64,000 nt of DNA, taken from contig JAFYVB010000009.1 of assembly GCA_017549335.1 (NCBI GenBank), positions 1 to 64,000 of the forward strand. Reading direction: 5' to 3'. The stretch is from Clostridia bacterium (GTDB taxonomy: Bacteria > Bacillota > Clostridia > Christensenellales > Aristaeellaceae). Under the pieces are notes generated by a model. That model was given only the letters and a program-made list of their open reading frames with translations. It ran no database searches and was not told the DNA's origin. The translations under genes were made by a program, and so were the position numbers. Every line of letters starts with the position of its first letter. Position 1 is the stretch's first letter. Positions 17,686 to 26,199 of this stretch are shown in pieces.

Positions 17686-17831
17686 CGGCAGGCCGATGGC
17701 GCAGCCATCGCGTCCGTGAAACGGACAAAAAAAGAGAGGAAAGACCGTTGGGCAAGCTTGCTTGCACATACGGGCTTAACTCTCTTTTTGTATAGCCTGC
17801 CGTAACATTTACACACACATAAACGCAGGCT
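17686..17831 (-). repeat. Structured repeat element, copy A
   Basis: Read on the minus strand, the core (17802-17686) is bounded by inverted ends CGGCAGGC and GCCTGCCG. Inside lie a long imperfect hairpin with tip GCAAGC-AA-GCTTGC (17752-17765) ending in a U-run, a hairpin GTCCGT-TTC-ACGGAC, and a hairpin GATGGC-TGC-GCCATC. A CCTGCG segment about 20 bases upstream is also shared with copies B and C at 49.1-49.5 kb. It occupies the convergent gap between the XRE gene and the ABC operon. Confidence 0.75.
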
Positions 17832-17843
17832 TTCGGGTGGGTC

Positions 17844-17881
17844 TTAGGGAGGGGCTTTGGCCTCCAAAGCCGCCTCCCTAA
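17844..17881 (-). terminator. Hairpin after the ABC exporter operon
   Basis: TTAGGGAGG (17844-17852) and GGCTTTGG pair with CCAAAGCC and CCTCCCTAA (17873-17881), giving a near-perfect 17-bp stem with a 3-base loop. It starts 8 bases past the ABC stop codon but lacks a U-run. Confidence 0.55.
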
Positions 17882-17888
17882 CGTCCTC

Positions 17889-19868
17889 TTATTCCAATTC
17901 AAATGCGCCGGTGTACAGCTGATAATACTGGCCCTTCTGGGCGATCAGCTGCTCATGGTTGCCGCGCTCGATGATGCGTCCGTGGTCAAGCACCATGATC
18001 ACGTCGGAATTCTGTACGGTAGACAGACGGTGCGCGATAACGAACACCGTGCGTCCGTGCATCAGGCTGTCCATGCCGCGCTGCACCAGGGCTTCGGTGC
18101 GGGTATCGATGGAGGAGGTGGCTTCGTCCAGAATCATTACCGGCGGATCTGCCACCGCAGCGCGGGCAATGGAGATCAGCTGACGCTGACCCTGAGAAAG
18201 CCCCGAACCGTCGCCCGTGAGCAACGTGTTGTAGCCCTCCGGCAGGCGGGTAATGAAATCGTGTGCGTTAGCCAGCTTGGCGGCAGCGATGCACTCCTCA
18301 TCCGTGGCGTCCAGCTTGCCATAGCGGATATTCTCCATCACCGTGCCGGTAAACAGGTTCACATCCTGCAGCACCACGCCCAAAGACCTGCGCAAGTCAG
18401 CCTTCCTGATCTTGTTGATATTGATGCCGTCATAGCGGATCTTGCCGTCCGCAATATCGTAGAAGCGGTTGATCAGGTTGGTGATGGTGGTTTTGCCTGC
18501 GCCCGTCGCGCCCACAAACGCCACCTTCTGACCGGGCTTGGCGTACAGAGAAATGTCATGCAGAACGGGCTTCCCCTCTTCATAGGCAAAGTCCACTTCT
18601 TCCAGCACCACGTCGCCTTCCAGCTTCTTATAGGTCAGCGTGCCGTCGCCGTGCAGATGCTTCCATGCCCAAATGCCCGTCTTTTCGGCGGTTTCGATCA
18701 GGTTTTCGCCTTCTTCACGAACATTGACCAGCGTTACATAGCCCTCATCGGTCTCCGGCTTCTCATCCAAAAGGCCGAAGATGCGCTCGGCACCGGCCAA
18801 AGCCATGGCCACAAAGTTGATCTGCTGCGCCACCTGATTGATGGGCTGCATGAAATTGCGGGACAGCGTGAGGAAAGAGGCGATAGCGCCCAGCGTCAGC
18901 ACGTTCAATCCGCCTGTCAGGCTGAGATTGGTGACGCCGCCGATGGCCATGGCGCCGCCTACGATAGCCAGCAGCACATATTCGATATGCCCCAGATTGT
19001 TGTTCACAGGGCCCAGAATATTGGCAAATTTATTGGCACTGGTGGCGTTATGGCACAGCTCATCGTTTCGGCGGTCAAATTCTTCCTTGGCTTCGTCTTC
19101 GTGATTAAATACCTTGACCACCTTTTGACCGTTGATCATCTCTTCAATGTAACCGTTCAAGCCGGCGAGAGACTTCTGCTGATTGACGAAGAAGCCCGCG
19201 CTCTTGCCGCCAATCTTCGCCGTGACCTTCATCATCGCAAAGGCGCACAGCAGCACCAGCAGCGTCAGCCACACAGAGCAAACCAGCATGGAAATGAAAA
19301 CAACGACGATCGATATGGCAGAGGACACCACCTGCGGCAGCGTCTGGCTCACCATCTGGCGCAGCGTATCGGTATCATTGGTGTAATAGCTCATCACCGC
19401 GCCGTGAGTGTTGGTATCAAAATAGCGGATGGGCAGCGACTGCATGTGCTCAAACATCTGATTTCGGATGCCTTTGAGCACACTGTGGGATACCACCGCC
19501 ATGATTCGCATCTGGAAATAGGAGGCGCAAATCGCCAGCACGTAAAGTCCGGCCATCTGCAGAATGGTCACAGCCAGCCCGCCGTAGCTCACGCTCTCCC
19601 CCGCCGCTGCCTGTCGCAGCATGGGCGTAATGTGATTATCGATGATACGTCCGAGGAAGGTGGCAGAGCTGACGCTGGCGACAGCGGAGATAATGATGCA
19701 CCCCATCACCAGCAGCAGCCTGGGCCAGTAAGGTTTCAGATAGCCCAGGAGGCGAATGACCGTTTTTTTATTGATGGGCTTACGCGGCCCAAACGCGCGG
19801 GGACCGCGACCGGGGCCGCCCATGGGCGGGCGCACAGGAGCGTCGTTTTTACGGTTCACGTTACTCAT
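17889..19868 (-). CDS. ABC exporter half-transporter (permease-ATPase), second subunit
   Basis: A 659-residue fused permease-ATPase. A proline/glycine-rich N-terminal extension (GGPGRGPRAFGP) precedes six membrane helices (about residues 60-340) and an ABC ATPase (about 420-655) with Walker A GATGAGKTT, signature LSQGQRQL, Walker B VMILDEATSS and the switch histidine in FVIAHRLS. A linker insertion of about 40 residues sits just before the ATPase. ATG 19868 is chosen over longer forms because GGGAGG lies upstream and ATGAGTAA overlaps the stop of the first subunit. It should form a heterodimeric exporter with that subunit; the substrate (drug, lipid or peptide) is unknown. Confidence 0.92.
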   Translation of the reverse strand: MSNVNRKNDAPVRPPMGGPGRGPRAFGPRKPINKKTVIRLLGYLKPYWPRLLLVMGCIIISAVASVSSATFLGRIIDNHITPMLRQAAAGESVSYGGLAVTILQMAGLYVLAICASYFQMRIMAVVSHSVLKGIRNQMFEHMQSLPIRYFDTNTHGAVMSYYTNDTDTLRQMVSQTLPQVVSSAISIVVVFISMLVCSVWLTLLVLLCAFAMMKVTAKIGGKSAGFFVNQQKSLAGLNGYIEEMINGQKVVKVFNHEDEAKEEFDRRNDELCHNATSANKFANILGPVNNNLGHIEYVLLAIVGGAMAIGGVTNLSLTGGLNVLTLGAIASFLTLSRNFMQPINQVAQQINFVAMALAGAERIFGLLDEKPETDEGYVTLVNVREEGENLIETAEKTGIWAWKHLHGDGTLTYKKLEGDVVLEEVDFAYEEGKPVLHDISLYAKPGQKVAFVGATGAGKTTITNLINRFYDIADGKIRYDGININKIRKADLRRSLGVVLQDVNLFTGTVMENIRYGKLDATDEECIAAAKLANAHDFITRLPEGYNTLLTGDGSGLSQGQRQLISIARAAVADPPVMILDEATSSIDTRTEALVQRGMDSLMHGRTVFVIAHRLSTVQNSDVIMVLDHGRIIERGNHEQLIAQKGQYYQLYTGAFELE

Positions 19869-21612
19869 TCTCCTCGCCTCCCTTCGTCTGGGATTCATAC
19901 ACTTCGCGGTAAATATCGCATCTTCCCAGCAATTCCTCATGGGTGCCGCAATCCGCCACAGCGCCGTTTTCAAGCACGATGATCACATCGGCGTCCATCA
20001 CGGAAGCCACGCGCTGAGCAATGATGATCTTGGTGGTTTCGGGAATATAGCTCCTGAAGCCCTCGCGGATCAGCGCATCGGTGCGGGTATCCACAGCGCT
20101 GGTGGAGTCGTCCAAAATCAGGATCTTGGGCTTTTTCAGCAGCGCGCGGGCAATGCAAAGACGCTGTTTCTGACCGCCGGAGACGTTGGTACCGCCCTGC
20201 TCGATCCACGTGTCATAGCCGTCGGGGAAATCGCGGATGAATCCGTCCGCCTGCGCAAGACGGCAGGCTTCGATCAGTTCTTCATCCGTCGCTTCCTGAT
20301 TGCCCCAGCGCAGGTTATCCTTGATGGTACCGGAGAACAGCTCATTTTTCTGCAGCACCATGGCTACGCTGTCGCGCAGCGCAACCAGATCATACTTACG
20401 GGTATCCACGCCGCCCACCTTGACAGAACCGAAGGTAGGATCATACAAACGGGGAATCAGCTGCACCAGCGTAGATTTGCCCGAGCCCGTACCGCCGAGA
20501 ATGCCCACCGTGGCGCCCGAAGGAATATGCAGATCGATATCGCTCAGGCAGTCCTTTTCGCTGCGGGCGGCATAACTGAAGCGCACGTTTTCAAAATCAA
20601 CCGAGCCGTCCTTCACTTCGGTCACGGCGTTTTCGGGAGTTTCGATGTCGGTTTTTTCGTCCAGAATCTCCACAATGCGCTGTGCCGATGCGCGGGACAT
20701 GGTGAGCATCACGAAAATAAACGAAACCATCATCAGGCTGGAGAGAATCTGGATCACATAGGTGATCAGCGTCATCAGCTGACCGGTGGTCATGCCGATA
20801 TCGGGATTATTGCCCGACGCGATGATCATCTTGGCCCCCAGCCAGGAGATCAGCAGCGTGCAAACGTAAATGCACGCCATCATCAAAGGCGAGTTGAGCG
20901 CCAGATTCTTTTCGGCCTTGGTGAAGTCATCGTAAATGGACTGGGAAATGCCGTTGAATTTGTCCACTTCATAATCGCCGCGGACAAAGCTTTTGACCAC
21001 GCGCACGCCGCGGAGATTCTCCTGCACCACGTTGTTCAGTTTATCATAGGTTTTGAAAACGCGTCGGAAAATGGGATGGGTGCGCGTCATGATCAGATAC
21101 AGGCCGCCGGCCAGAACGGGCAGACAGGCCAGAAAGATCATGGACATTTTTGCGTTAATGCTCAGCGCCATGACCACGGAAAACAAAAGCATCATGGGCG
21201 CGCGCACCGCCATGCGGATGATCATCTGGAACGAATTCTGCACATTGGTCACGTCGGTGGTCAGTCGCGTAATAATCGACGAGGTCGAATATTTATCAAT
21301 ATTGGAAAAAGAGAAATTCTGAATGTTATAGTACATTTTATGACGCAGATTGCGGGCAAATCCACTGCCTGCCGTTGCCGCCATACGGCCGCCCATGACG
21401 CCGAAATACAGCGAAATAAACGCCGCTGCCAGCAGCAAACCGCCGGTGATCCAAATATAGCGCATATTGCCCGCTTCAATACCGCGGTCAATCAGCGTTG
21501 CCATGAGCATGGGGATCATCACTTCCATCGCCACCTCACCCACCATAAACAAAGGCGTGGCGATGGTATGCTTTTTATACTTGCCGATACATTGCACCAA
21601 ACGCTTAATCAT
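19861..21612 (-). CDS. ABC exporter half-transporter, first subunit
   Basis: A 583-residue half-transporter. Six membrane helices lie in residues about 15-320, followed by an ATPase with Walker A GGTGSGKST, the degenerate-looking but intact signature VSGGQKQRL, Walker B ILILDDSTSAVD and AQRVASVMDAD in place of the usual AHR switch histidine. The Asp after Walker B and Gln in place of His indicate a degenerate ATP site, as in heterodimeric BmrCD/TM287-288 type exporters. The start overlaps the MarR stop by ATGA. Expression is probably controlled by that MarR protein. Confidence 0.93.
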   Translation of the reverse strand: MIKRLVQCIGKYKKHTIATPLFMVGEVAMEVMIPMLMATLIDRGIEAGNMRYIWITGGLLLAAAFISLYFGVMGGRMAATAGSGFARNLRHKMYYNIQNFSFSNIDKYSTSSIITRLTTDVTNVQNSFQMIIRMAVRAPMMLLFSVVMALSINAKMSMIFLACLPVLAGGLYLIMTRTHPIFRRVFKTYDKLNNVVQENLRGVRVVKSFVRGDYEVDKFNGISQSIYDDFTKAEKNLALNSPLMMACIYVCTLLISWLGAKMIIASGNNPDIGMTTGQLMTLITYVIQILSSLMMVSFIFVMLTMSRASAQRIVEILDEKTDIETPENAVTEVKDGSVDFENVRFSYAARSEKDCLSDIDLHIPSGATVGILGGTGSGKSTLVQLIPRLYDPTFGSVKVGGVDTRKYDLVALRDSVAMVLQKNELFSGTIKDNLRWGNQEATDEELIEACRLAQADGFIRDFPDGYDTWIEQGGTNVSGGQKQRLCIARALLKKPKILILDDSTSAVDTRTDALIREGFRSYIPETTKIIIAQRVASVMDADVIIVLENGAVADCGTHEELLGRCDIYREVYESQTKGGEENE

Positions 21613-22070
21613 CCCAAAGGCTCCTCTCTGCTCAGTTCTTTCAAATTGTTTTTCATCCTGTCAAGATATGCAAACAGCTGCGTGAGTTCTTCCTCATCAA
21701 AGCCCTTTCTCAGCGCCGTTTCAAACCTGATATGGTCTTCATCCATTAGCTTTTTCAGCTCCATGGATTTTTCGGTGAGCACCAGCTTTTTCAGCCTTGC
21801 ATCGCATGCTACACTTTGCCGCGCCAGCAACCCTTTCTGCACCATCAGGTCGACCACCTTGGATACCGTGGATCGGGTAATGCCCAGCCGCGTTTGCAGA
21901 TCGCGCTGATACACTTCCTCCCCTGCCTCGGTCTTATCGCCGATATAGCCAATGATCCAGCTGTTGGGACCCGTGATGGCGTCGATACACTTTTTATGGG
22001 AGTATTGTTCAAAATACCGCCGCGTTAAATTGGACAGCTTCCGCAGTTCCAATCCCAGCGCCTTTTCCAT
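21609..22070 (-). CDS. MarR-family transcriptional regulator
   Basis: A 153-residue winged-helix regulator. The recognition helix region is LQTRLGITRSTVSKVVDLMVQKGLL at about residues 57-81, followed by the wing RQSVACDARLKKLVLTEK. ATG 22070 is preferred because GGAGGATC precedes it. It is the first gene of an operon with two ABC half-transporters, the common layout for drug-responsive exporters that are repressed until a ligand binds MarR. Confidence 0.88.
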   Translation of the reverse strand: MEKALGLELRKLSNLTRRYFEQYSHKKCIDAITGPNSWIIGYIGDKTEAGEEVYQRDLQTRLGITRSTVSKVVDLMVQKGLLARQSVACDARLKKLVLTEKSMELKKLMDEDHIRFETALRKGFDEEELTQLFAYLDRMKNNLKELSREEPLG

Positions 22071-22084
22071 AAAGATCCTCCAAA

Positions 22085-22149
22085 ATAAAATGTACGCCGT
22101 CCAACTGTACGACATACAACATTTTATCCCGACACATTTTCACTGTCAA
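22085..22149 (-). promoter_or_regulatory. Promoter and candidate operator of the MarR-ABC operon
   Basis: TTGACA (22149-22144) and TAAAAT (22126-22121) are 17 bases apart. Just downstream, an imperfect dyad reads TTGTATG...GTACAG (about 22119-22102), the position where a MarR repressor would act. A 9-bp inverted repeat ATAAAATGT/ACATTTTAT (22085-22093 and 22119-22127) brackets it. Confidence 0.6.
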
Positions 22150-22245
22150 TCGATTTTTGCTTTTCTTCACATATATTTAAAATTTGAGCGGATATCCCTC
22201 CCTTTTCCGGCGCATACTGCATATATCAAACTTCGGAGGAAGGCT

Positions 22246-22434
22246 ATGAAAACCGCCTTTTGTATTCTGTTGTGCTTTACGTTGCTCTTTACGCTGTCTG
22301 CCTGCGAGCCGCCGAAAAAAGTTGCGGCGTGGTGGGGACTGTTCTTTCCCCAAATGTTCGCCGCCCCCAACGGAAGCGAGCAGGTTACCTTTGAATGGCC
22401 GCTGATCACCCGGTTTTTAAGGTTGTTTGGATAA
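22246..22434 (+). CDS. Tiny lipoprotein
   Basis: A 62-residue protein with a strong start (CGGAGGAAGGCT before ATG 22246). Residues 1-20 are a lipoprotein signal with lipobox LSAC at positions 17-20. The mature part is only 42 residues, rich in Trp, Phe and Pro (AAWWGLFFPQMFAAP), so it should be attached to the outer face of the membrane. It is divergent from the MarR-ABC operon and ends at its own terminator. No family is recognised. Confidence 0.65.
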   Translation: MKTAFCILLCFTLLFTLSACEPPKKVAAWWGLFFPQMFAAPNGSEQVTFEWPLITRFLRLFG

Positions 22435-22438
22435 AGAC

Positions 22439-22466
22439 AGCCCGCAGGATATCCTGCGGGCTCATT
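22439..22466. terminator. Terminator between the tiny lipoprotein and the membrane XRE gene
   Basis: A 24-base perfect palindrome built on GCCCGCAGGATA (22439-22462), followed by CATTTT; it lies between converging genes. Confidence 0.7.
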
Positions 22467-22467
22467 T

Positions 22468-23733
22468 TCAGTTTGCTTTTTTCTTTTTATAAATCATCAC
22501 GGCGGAAAGGATCTCGATGAGATACAGCAGAGAATACGCTCCATTGATTCCAGCAAATACTCTCTCGGCGGCGTAGTAATCCTGCATCGTCCATACGCGG
22601 ATGGGCAGCACCGTGCCATCTCCGCGCTCGCAGGAAATCCCGTAGACGTTGGGATTGCGACGCAGATAGGTACAGACCGTTTTACCGTTCATATCCTCCA
22701 GCGTTTCGGTCATCGCCTCTTCTTCGCTTGTCTCATTGCCGTCCGAATCATAATATTCGACTCCCGCAACAATCTCCGTAACACCGTAGCGGTCGGTGAA
22801 AGGATCATTGCGGTTCATATACTCCTTGAAGGCGTCGTAATCCTTAAACTCGATGCCGTAAGAATCAATGATAGAGTCCAGATCCCATATGTTACCGTTG
22901 CCGATTGCATGAAACAGTATGGTCGCGATCAGCACACAGGCAAGAATGCAGGCGTATTTCTTTTTGAGATCGCGGTTTCCCTCTTCTTTTTTAGAAAGGA
23001 TGTAAAGGCCTTTTTTCAGCAGCGCACTGTTGATGCAATATACCACAACGGCATAGACGATCAAAAGTAACGCAGTCCAAAGAACGCCCATAGGCAGAAA
23101 AGACTCAAATCCCAACCCCCAGTAGGCGTCCCCCACCATGGTCAGCGGCAAGGTAAAGCCGATCAAAGCTACGGTCAACGCAAGCGCTTTTTCCGTAAGG
23201 GTAATGACTTTCTTTTTGTAATCGGCCAGCGTTTTTTCCTCTACATCCGCATCTTCCACACTTGAGAACGCCTTATTGAGGAAAACGGCATGACAGATAG
23301 CGCCTGCCGTATAAAATACCATACCAATTAAAAAACCAAGGATGGCTTTGAGAAAGGCAAAATTGCAGATCAGCGCTGCGATCAGGCCCAGCGCCGAGAT
23401 CCCCACCGCAATCAGCGTTTGATTGCGGTATTGCGCGAGGGCGGACTTGATCAGATGCTGACGCTGCTTATCGGCTTTGGGAAAAGTTTCCTCCTGCGTC
23501 AATTCCACTCGCCCGGCAGGAGATTTGCGCTGCCCGCGGAGCAGTTCATCACAGGTGACGTCAAAAATCTCGGCAATCACGGGGATCACAGATAAATCAG
23601 GCGCACCCTCGTCCCGCTCCCAGCGACTCACCGTTTTATCGGATACATTCAGCCGCTCCGCCAGATCCTTTTGGGTCATACCGTTTGCTTTGCGCAGTGC
23701 AGCAATAAAGGTGCCCATCGTTTTCTTTTCCAT
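22468..23733 (-). CDS. XRE regulator fused to a membrane domain
   Basis: A 421-residue protein. Residues about 7-65 are an XRE helix-turn-helix (MTQKDLAERLNVSDKTVSRWERD). After a polar linker there are about six hydrophobic segments between residues 105 and 290 and one at the C-terminus. A hydrophilic stretch of about 100 residues (about 295-390, rich in acidic residues, with VEYYDSDGNETSEEE) lies between the last two. DNA-binding N-terminus plus membrane body is a known layout in Firmicutes for membrane-tethered transcription factors; the signal is unknown. The start follows AAAGGAGGA. Confidence 0.8.
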   Translation of the reverse strand: MEKKTMGTFIAALRKANGMTQKDLAERLNVSDKTVSRWERDEGAPDLSVIPVIAEIFDVTCDELLRGQRKSPAGRVELTQEETFPKADKQRQHLIKSALAQYRNQTLIAVGISALGLIAALICNFAFLKAILGFLIGMVFYTAGAICHAVFLNKAFSSVEDADVEEKTLADYKKKVITLTEKALALTVALIGFTLPLTMVGDAYWGLGFESFLPMGVLWTALLLIVYAVVVYCINSALLKKGLYILSKKEEGNRDLKKKYACILACVLIATILFHAIGNGNIWDLDSIIDSYGIEFKDYDAFKEYMNRNDPFTDRYGVTEIVAGVEYYDSDGNETSEEEAMTETLEDMNGKTVCTYLRRNPNVYGISCERGDGTVLPIRVWTMQDYYAAERVFAGINGAYSLLYLIEILSAVMIYKKKKAN

Positions 23734-23841
23734 AAGAGTCCTCCTTTGGATGGATTTTGTGCCTTCATTCTAATATTCCGGCAGTGAGAATACCACCCAA
23801 ACGGCTTGGAATTACTCTCGTATTCCGAGAATTATGGTTTT

Positions 23842-24684
23842 TTAGCCTTCATATGCATTGGCAAGGGCAGCAAATTCCGAAAGATTCAGCGCTTCGCCGC
23901 GAACGCCGCTGCCCAGCCCGGCACGTTCGATCCAGGCAACAGCCGCCTCGCGATCGATTCGGAAAGCGTTCATCAGATTATTGGTCAGCGTCTTTCTGCG
24001 CATGGCAAATGCGGCATTGACCACGCGGAAAAACAGCTTTTCATCCTTTACGCTCACTGCAGGGGCATCGCGCCACGGCATACAAACAAAGGCGCTGTCC
24101 ACCTTGGGCGGCGGAGTAAAGCAGGCGGCGGGCACGATCTGCGCGATCTCCGGTTCGGTGTGATACTGGGCACGCACCGCCAGGGGGCCGTATTCCACCG
24201 TGGAGGGTGCTCCCACCAAACGCTGGGCGGCTTCCTTCTGCACCATGACGTTGATGGACTTGATAGGCAGATTGCTGGAAAGCAGCATCTGCATCAAATC
24301 GGTGGTCAGATAATAGGGAATGTTGGCGACCACATGAAACGCGCCCTTCTCTGCCATGATCTCGGGCAGATTCACCCGCAGGATATCCCCCTGCACGATG
24401 CACACGTTATCGTATTTTTCCAGCTTGATACGCAGGAAAGGCAGCAGCGTTTCGTCGATTTCCACCGCCGTTACGCTTTTGCAGCGCTGGGCAAGAATAT
24501 TGGTCATGATACCCGCGCCGGGGCCGACCTCAAGGATATGATCCTCTGCGCCCACTTTTGTTGAATCCACCAGGGAGGCTACCAGCGCCTCATCCTCCAG
24601 AAAATTCTGTCCGAGGCTGTGCTTATGGTGAAATTCACCTTTTTTCTGCGCAGGTTTTCCGTAAAACGGTTTCTTTTTATTCAC
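23842..24684 (-). CDS. rsmA: 16S rRNA dimethyladenosine transferase RsmA (KsgA)
   Basis: A 280-residue methyltransferase that dimethylates two adjacent adenines near the 3' end of 16S rRNA during 30S maturation. Motifs: HSLGQNFLEDE at the N-terminus, SAM-binding ILEVGPGAGIMT, acidic AVEID, and catalytic VVANIPYYLTT (NIPY). GTG 24684 is chosen because GGGAG lies 7 bases upstream and it gives the usual family length; a longer frame upstream is antisense noise over rpe. It starts 2 bases after the rpe stop and is the last gene of the long leftward cluster. Confidence 0.95.
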   Translation of the reverse strand: MNKKKPFYGKPAQKKGEFHHKHSLGQNFLEDEALVASLVDSTKVGAEDHILEVGPGAGIMTNILAQRCKSVTAVEIDETLLPFLRIKLEKYDNVCIVQGDILRVNLPEIMAEKGAFHVVANIPYYLTTDLMQMLLSSNLPIKSINVMVQKEAAQRLVGAPSTVEYGPLAVRAQYHTEPEIAQIVPAACFTPPPKVDSAFVCMPWRDAPAVSVKDEKLFFRVVNAAFAMRRKTLTNNLMNAFRIDREAAVAWIERAGLGSGVRGEALNLSEFAALANAYEG

Positions 24685-24686
24685 AG

Positions 24687-25331
24687 TCAATCTCCCAATG
24701 CTTTGCAGGCCTTGACCACTGCCGCGGGATCTTCCGCCTTGAGCAGCGCCGTGCCCATTACCAGCGCATCCGCGCCTGCGGCGACGGCTTCCTTTGCTGT
24801 TTCGGCGTTGATGCCGCCGTCCACCATGATCTGCCCCTGATAGCCCATCTCGCGCAGCGCACGGATTTTGGGCATCATATCCGGCATAAATTTCTGCCCG
24901 CCGAAGCCCGGCTCCACCGTCATCACCAGCACCAGATCGCACAGCGGCAAAAGATCACGGATCGCTTCCGCATCCGTCCCGGGCTTTACGGAAACGCCCG
25001 CCTTGATGCCTTTTTCGCGGATGTGCCCAAGAATCTCCTGCACATTTCCGGGAATCTCGGCATGGATCGTCACCGCGCCTGCACCGTTTGCAATGAAGGT
25101 ATCAATATAGTTTTCGGGATGATCCATCATCAGATGCACGTCCTGATGATAGCAAGGAAACTCCTTTTTCAGCGCAGCCGACACAGCAGGGCCAAAGGAT
25201 AAATTGGGCACGAAGTGCGCATCCATGATGTCCACGTGCAGGCTGTCCACGCCGGCTTCCTGCATCCGACGCACGTCAGCACCCATATTCAGCACGTCGC
25301 TTGCCAAAATAGACGATAAAATCTCAATCAT
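24687..25331 (-). CDS. rpe: Ribulose-phosphate 3-epimerase
   Basis: A 214-residue TIM-barrel enzyme that interconverts ribulose 5-phosphate and xylulose 5-phosphate in the pentose phosphate pathway. Diagnostic segments are LHVDIMDAHFVPNLSFGP (metal-binding His and Asp), HLMMDHPE, VMTVEPGFGGQKF and VDGGINAETA. ATG 25331 follows GGAGGG and overlaps the rsgA stop by 8 bases. Adjacency to rsgA and the PASTA kinase is the standard Firmicute order. Confidence 0.96.
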   Translation of the reverse strand: MIEILSSILASDVLNMGADVRRMQEAGVDSLHVDIMDAHFVPNLSFGPAVSAALKKEFPCYHQDVHLMMDHPENYIDTFIANGAGAVTIHAEIPGNVQEILGHIREKGIKAGVSVKPGTDAEAIRDLLPLCDLVLVMTVEPGFGGQKFMPDMMPKIRALREMGYQGQIMVDGGINAETAKEAVAAGADALVMGTALLKAEDPAAVVKACKALGD

Positions 25332-26199
25332 AGCGTTCCCTCCATAGCTGACGTGTTTTTTCAAGCAATTGACGGTAGCGTTCCACGCGCACGGCGCTGA
25401 GCTTTCCTTCCTGCACGGCACGACTCACGGCACAGCCGGGTTCGTTTCCGTGATAGCAAGGCTGAAAGCGGCACTCGCCCAGATAATCGGCAAACTCAGG
25501 ATAATACTCCATCAGTTCGGCGGGATCCATCACCTGTTCAAACTCAAACAGACTGAAGCCCGGGGTATCCATCACCCGCAGGCCGTCGATCTCAAGAAGC
25601 GCTGCGTGGCGGGTGGTATGCTTGCCGCGCTCGATGCGGCTGATATCCCCCGTTTCAAGGCTGAGCCCCAGCAACGCGTTGAGCAGCGTGCTTTTACCCA
25701 CACCCGACTGTCCGGCAAAGCAGGTGGTCTCCCCGCGCATGATCTCTTTGAGCGCATCCAGTCCCTCTGCCTTATGCGCGCTGACGCGCAGGATCTGCAC
25801 ATCGGCATTCGCATAATCGCGCGTTGCTTCTTCAATGGCACTTTCACCCAGGTCGCACTTATTGCAGACGATGACCGTTTTCATATTCTGCATTTTGGCG
25901 CCCAGAAGCAGCTTATCGATCAGCAGCCAATCGGGCGCGGGCGCGGGCGCAAGCACCAGCGCAAGCAGCGTAATATTGGCAACCGGCGGACGCAGGCACT
26001 CGCTTTGACGGGGCAGGATCTCCTCCAGCCATCCGTGTTCATCGCCGGTGCCCGGCGTAAAATCCACCAGATCGCCGACAAGCGGTTTTACATGCTGGCG
26101 GCGGAATTTCTTCTTTGCCCGCAGCACATATTCCGCTTTATCCTCGCCGCGCACGGTATAAAGCCCGCCGCGGCCTTCTATGATCTGACCTTTCATCAT
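25324..26199 (-). CDS. rsgA: Ribosome small subunit-dependent GTPase RsgA
   Basis: A 291-residue circularly permuted GTPase that helps mature the 30S subunit. After an N-terminal OB-fold, the G motifs appear in permuted order: NKCD (G4) at about 113, then GQSGVGKST (G1) near 166, then DTPGF (G3). The C-terminal zinc-binding region has Cys-x4-Cys-x-His-x5-Cys (CRFQPCYHGNEPGC). Its start overlaps the kinase stop. Confidence 0.95.
   Translation of the reverse strand: MMKGQIIEGRGGLYTVRGEDKAEYVLRAKKKFRRQHVKPLVGDLVDFTPGTGDEHGWLEEILPRQSECLRPPVANITLLALVLAPAPAPDWLLIDKLLLGAKMQNMKTVIVCNKCDLGESAIEEATRDYANADVQILRVSAHKAEGLDALKEIMRGETTCFAGQSGVGKSTLLNALLGLSLETGDISRIERGKHTTRHAALLEIDGLRVMDTPGFSLFEFEQVMDPAELMEYYPEFADYLGECRFQPCYHGNEPGCAVSRAVQEGKLSAVRVERYRQLLEKTRQLWRERYD

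Noticed and set aside
17590-17805. A 71-codon frame after the XRE gene
   Set aside because: It runs into repeat copy A and has no ribosome binding site; the similarity of this region to copies B and C is at the level of DNA structure, not protein.
17955-21909. Long plus-strand frames over the ABC exporter genes
   Set aside because: They are antisense to two clear half-transporter genes.
24685-24942. An 86-codon N-terminal extension of rsmA
   Set aside because: The added residues are Arg/Gly-rich, are antisense-like read-through over rpe, and the GTG at 24684 has a proper ribosome binding site and gives normal family length.
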